From Stenogyne calaminthoides (taxonomy: Eukaryota > Streptophyta > Magnoliopsida > Lamiales > Lamiaceae): a stretch of 64,000 bases of DNA. The notes under the pieces were generated by a model. It made no database searches and was not told where the DNA came from. It was given only the letters and a program-made list of their open reading frames with translations. Positions 60,221 to 64,000 of this stretch are shown here, piece after piece. Where the stretch lies: positions 11,351,263-11,415,262 of the forward strand of contig JBBCBC010000037.1 in the NCBI GenBank assembly GCA_037126765.1, read 5' to 3'. Numbering within the stretch: the first letter of the stretch is position 1; each line of letters opens with the position of its first letter. The translations under genes were made by a program, and so were the position numbers.

Positions 60221-63200
60221 TCAATCTTCTTCTACTTCATCATCAGGGACTTCAAGATTGAATATCCCATAGTATCTCTTCTTCAATTCATCTCTTGCCT
60301 TGATGATTTCTGGGTTGTTTCCTGTTAAGCCTAGCTGAATGGCATACTGAGCAATTTCCTGAGAGATGACTGCTTCATTCACATAGCTATTCTCAAATCT
60401 TGGAGCAGGGTACATGTAAGGTCCTGGAGCTACAATCTGAGTGTTGCCTTCATCTGCCAGGTTGATCCATTTCTGCAGATACTCTAGATAGAATGTCAGC
60501 AAATATTCAATGAATGCCTCATTCTTATATGAGTTGCTCCCTCTCCATTCTCTCAGAATCTCATAATAGAACCAGAAGGTTCTCTTAATTTTCTCCCATG
60601 CATCATTGATCTGTAATGGTACCCATTTATCAATGTGCGGCCATTTCTGAGTTTTCTCAGTACCTCTCCTTTTGCCAATGAACTTTTTGAAACCACCCCT
60701 TCTTTTCTGCTCTTCTTCCTTCTTCTTTTTGATCAGTGGAGCACCAGAGACAGAAGCAGCAATTCTTTTCTCTTTTTCAATCTGCAAGGCTCTCAGAGTT
60801 TTCTTGGTGTTGAAGGTTTCTTGCTGAACTCCAGCTTCCTCATTTTCAGGTTCTTCTTCTGATTCTTCAAACTCCATAATCAGTTTCCTCTGAGTAGGCT
60901 TTGCAGTCTTTGCTTTCTTCCTTTCTAGTTCAACAAAAGCCACTGTTTTTCTCTTCTCTGGTTTGGCTTGTTCTTCTCCTGTCTTGCTCGTTTCAACCAT
61001 CCTCCTATCACTCATTTTTTCACCAATTACTTCCTGAGTGCTTTGTTCAGATGTCTTAGTGAAAGTAGGCTTTTCAGCTTCTTTGAACTTCAGTTTTCCT
61101 GTGACCTCAATTTCACTCAAGGCATCCAAAATTTTCTTTGCCTCAGCTTCTTTTTTAGCTTTCTTCCCCAAGGTTTGTGCCAACAACTCATCTAATTTGC
61201 CAACAACTGGCCTTTCCCCCTTTTTGGCACCATACCTTGGGAAAAGTTGGGTCCAATACAGTATCCATGTAGTATTGTTCTTTGCCCATACTGCGCACTG
61301 CCCCAGCCAATTGGTCATGCTCATCTTCTAGCCTCATCATGTAGTTTTTGGCCATTGAGAATTCATCTGAGAGAGGTGAAAACTGTTTTGAGAAGACATC
61401 ATGCATCATCTCTGTCATCTTGGTCATGAGTAGAGTGCTCATTTACTCAACAACTGTCTTGATCATCATATCATTCTTCTCAATCAGTTTGGCTTCAAGA
61501 TAAGCAGTTATGTCTTGATACATTTGCTTCATGTTGGCATTAAGCTCTGTATTTACTCCATCAATCTTCTCATCCAATGCTGTCAACTTGTCTGTGATAG
61601 TTGTTTAAATTTGCAGCATGTCAAATGAAGAGCTCATATTCTCAAGTTTTTGAGATTGACTTGCCAAAATTTCCTCCATCTTTGTCATTTTCTCCACCAC
61701 TGGTACCACCTTCTCCAGTTCATCCAGAATTGGGGTAAAATCAATCACTGGAGGTAGTACAACATTCTCCAACTGAACTGGATGCTCCAAATGAGCCTCA
61801 TTCTGCATATTATAAACATCATATTTAAAGCTAGGTACTTCAATAACTTCGGCATAATGTATAACAGTGCCAAAAGGTACCTGAAGAATGCTAACTTCAG
61901 TCTGAGGTTGTCTGACATCAGTCTGTTCAGCATCAGCTTCTTTTTCAATCTCTTCCTGAGTTTCCTTTTCTTTCTCAGCTGGTTTCTCTTTTTCAGCTTA
62001 TTTTTCACCTTCTCCATCCTGATCCCTATCTCCTTCCTGATTTAGAGAACTAGACTCACCAGCCTCAACATTCTTCTTCTCAGCTACCTTTCTTTTTACC
62101 AGCTCATCAAAATCAGCCACCTTCATTCTGAGCTTAGTCTTTATGAACCCTGAGAATTCTGTCAGAGCAGTAGTGTCAGCACTCCACCATTCTTCTCCTC
62201 TGAAGGAGGCTATATTCAGCATTTCCGGAAGTATCTGGTTCAGTATATAAACCGTTGCCCTGAGTCTGAAGAAAATATCCTGAAGGTCAGAATAAGCATT
62301 CAGCTCAGGGTATCTATCCAAGATGAATGGTTCCCCCTTGCTTCGCCATTCTGTTTCTTCTGCTTCGCCTTTATAAAATTCAGAACTCTCTGGAATATCA
62401 GGCTCGGATTGAATGAGTTGAAGTGCTGTAGGATCAAGAAATGGTTCTTTCAGGAGAGTATCCAAACTCAGCAGATCCTGTGATTCTATCTGCTCCTGGG
62501 GTCCTTGAAAATCTCCTGAGATATTTTATCAGTGCTCAGGGAAGTTTCAAGTACCTCTGAGAATACATTTTCTTCAGCTTCTTGCTCCTGAACATTCTTC
62601 ACAACTTGAGCAAGAACCTGAAGTGGAGATGTAATTCTTTGCTGAGCCTCAGGTTGATCATCTTCAGTTTCACTGGCTCATTTCTCTGCAATTGTCTGAA
62701 GTCTCTTCTGTTTTTGAGGAGCCAATGTCTTTTTCTTCAGTTTGTCTCCAGTTTCCCTCTTGATCCTCAGAAGGTCATGGGTTTGCTTCGTTCTATCCTC
62801 CTGTCCTGAAGTCTCAGGATGTTTTACTGGTGTTGTCCTGACAGGTTTCTGGACAATCTCAGCAATAACAACATCATCCTGATCAGAACTAGAATCGTCC
62901 TGATCTTCAGGTTCCTCCTGAACCGTCGAGCTCTGGTTTAGTGCCTTCTTCTTCTGGGATTTTGGCTTCCTAAACATGATGCGAGTCCTTGAAAACTCAA
63001 CACCTCCCATCAAGAACATATCTTCTCGGGACAGAGTTTCTATAAAAAAACTAATCTTAGTCCCAAACAAAACTTTCCCATTTTTGGTGAATGCCCCTTT
63101 GGCATATCTCAACTTCTCACTCTGGTTAAGAATGCAGTTCACCAGGAATTTTAGCCAGTTGAAGTCTATAGAGGTGGAATCCTCTATTGCAGCCATGAGC

Positions 63201-63724
63201 CTTAGCTTGTTCCTGCTCACCTGCTCTAGACTTCCCGAAGTGCACATCAAACATTTTGCAACAATGTCGATTAACACTCGGTATTTGGGTTTCAAACACC
63301 GTTTGTGCAAAGCATCTTTCAACTCTGATTTGGTTTCCGCAAATCTGTCCAAAATTTCTTGCTCACGTCCCGCCATATATTGAGCAGGATCCTCGCCTCT
63401 ATCATTTAATTCATAAACAATAGTTATGTCTTCTAAAGATAGAGATACATTAATAGTGCGAACCATCTCTGCCCTGGACTTCGCATAAGTGCCGAAGCTC
63501 AATTGCGACACCAGTCCACCATCGTCTCCTTCACGCAGATTGATTACAAACTGTAGCACCTCCTGTGCAAGTTCCAACTCTGGCATATTGCTTACCAGAT
63601 GTGATAACCGTGCTATCCGAAGCATATTCAGATCCTCTTCTTCCACTTGGGTTGCTTTATTATCGAGCATTGCCACCACATGCTCAAAATACGGTTTTTC
63701 CATTTCGGCAAGATTCTTAATCAT
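60221..63724 (-). pseudogene. Long extra (envelope-like) ORF of the Sirevirus-like element, frame-broken
   Basis: Four minus-strand pieces follow one another: 63724-62678 (348 codons, ends at a TGA), a short stretch to about 62520, 62465-61998, and 61442/61324-60221. The first part is globular and contains CLKPKYRVLIDIVAKCLM then GSLEQVSRNKLRLM, a pattern I recognise from plant retrotransposon extra-ORF proteins. The rest is highly charged, Glu/Lys-rich and predicted coiled-coil (KKEAEAKKIL), with acidic repeats, ending VPDDEVEED. At least one stop and two frame changes make it non-functional. No signal peptide or clear membrane span is seen, so 'envelope-like' refers to position only. Function unknown. 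Confidence 0.65.
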
Positions 63725-63895
63725 AGCGTAATTAGGGAATTCTATTTCGAAGAGAAATTTCTGGTTAATGTATTTGAGAGTTTTGGAATTTTTTGAGGTT
63801 TTTTTTGAAGATTTGAAGGTTTAAGGGTTTTGGGAATTTTGATCGTTTAAATGTGAGAAATAAACGATTGAGGGCTAACAGTTGGTTTATATATG

Positions 63896-63903
63896 ATCTG
63901 TGA
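63896..63903 (-). promoter_or_regulatory. TATA-like box upstream of the extra ORF
   Basis: TATATAAA (minus) lies about 170 bp before the ATG at 63724, followed by an A/C-rich, G-poor stretch like a plant 5' leader. It suggests an internal promoter, inferred from sequence only. Confidence 0.45.
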
Positions 63904-64000
63904 AATAAAGATTAATGGTTGGGATTAAATCTCGAAAATTATACGAGTGGTTGAGATTTAATCTGGAATTTAAAGAAAATCTCGAGAAATTGGCTATTTT

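Larger units (their letters stand above)
58171..64000 (-). mobile_element. Sirevirus-like Ty1/copia retrotransposon, 3' part, runs off the right edge
   Basis: On the minus strand: extra ORF (63724-60221), the context tttggcatcat-aaaaa-tgggg, then an LTR beginning TGTTGGGAG. That junction (a 'gcatcat', a purine tract, then TGTTGG) is the familiar 3' junction of plant Sirevirus/Maximus elements, and Sireviruses often carry an additional envelope-like ORF after pol. Gag and pol are outside the window. The likely 5-bp target duplication on the left is GGGTT (58166-58170). Confidence 0.78.

Noticed and set aside
60635..61331. Plus-strand ORFs rich in Phe/Ser/Leu
   Set aside because: Antisense shadows of the Glu/Lys-rich coiled-coil ORF on the minus strand.

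Overview
The window is eukaryotic and plant-derived. Genes have many short exons with GT-AG introns, several products are plastid proteins, and plant-type transposons fill the spaces between genes. The gene set (plastid KEA3-, PPA6- and MSRB2-like genes, a PAT23-like S-acyltransferase, a coiled-coil NLR) fits a eudicot. An asterid/Lamiales-like source is my guess from overall flavour only.

Layout: 1-10501 is the 5' part, on the minus strand, of a decayed Ty3/gypsy element of the Tat lineage: 5' LTR, PBS, gag, protease, RT, two RNase H regions, integrase, an 80-bp tandem array, and an opposite-strand spliced ORF. Its 3' LTR lies off the left edge. The LTR abuts the outermost base of a PIF/Harbinger-type element (10502-11313). 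Next come five intact-looking genes: PAT23-like (minus, 13 exons, 542 aa), PPA6-like soluble pyrophosphatase (plus, 6 exons, 292 aa), a spinster-type MFS transporter (minus, 16 exons, 548 aa), KEA3-like antiporter (minus, 19 exons, 805 aa) and MSRB2-like methionine sulfoxide reductase (minus, 3 exons, 209 aa). For these I could join the exons by hand with GT-AG borders and uninterrupted phase. A small 78-codon ORF (22730-22966) may be a sixth gene. Between the transporter and KEA3 lies a broken CNL-type NLR gene with at least three frame breaks.

The intervals are rich in DNA transposons that can be delimited to the base by terminal inverted repeats and target-site duplications (TSDs): a second Harbinger derivative (30870-32017, TSD TTA), three hAT-type elements (32306-33927, 49646-50046, 53902-54666; 8-bp TSDs), three Stowaway MITEs (TA TSD), a Mutator-type MITE in a KEA3 intron (9-bp TSD) and a tRNA-derived SINE (16-bp TSD). 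The hAT at 32306-33927 carries a recognisable, decayed exon of a heat-shock transcription factor gene.

The right end holds a nested structure: a PIF/Harbinger element with a transposase gene (55139-58170) whose second, Myb/SANT-like ORF is cut at 58170 by a Sirevirus-like Ty1/copia element (minus strand; 3' LTR 58171-59984, polypurine tract, and a long broken extra ORF at 60221-63724 preceded by its own TATA-like box) that runs off the right edge.

Functionally, three of the host genes act in plastids (thylakoid K+/H+ exchange, pyrophosphate removal, repair of oxidised methionine), but nothing in the sequence shows they are co-regulated. The most unusual observations are the captured HSF exon, the duplicated splice acceptor with an in-frame stop in KEA3, the two back-to-back nested insertions, a shared promoter-like block in three Harbinger elements, and the antisense and extra ORFs of the two retrotransposons.
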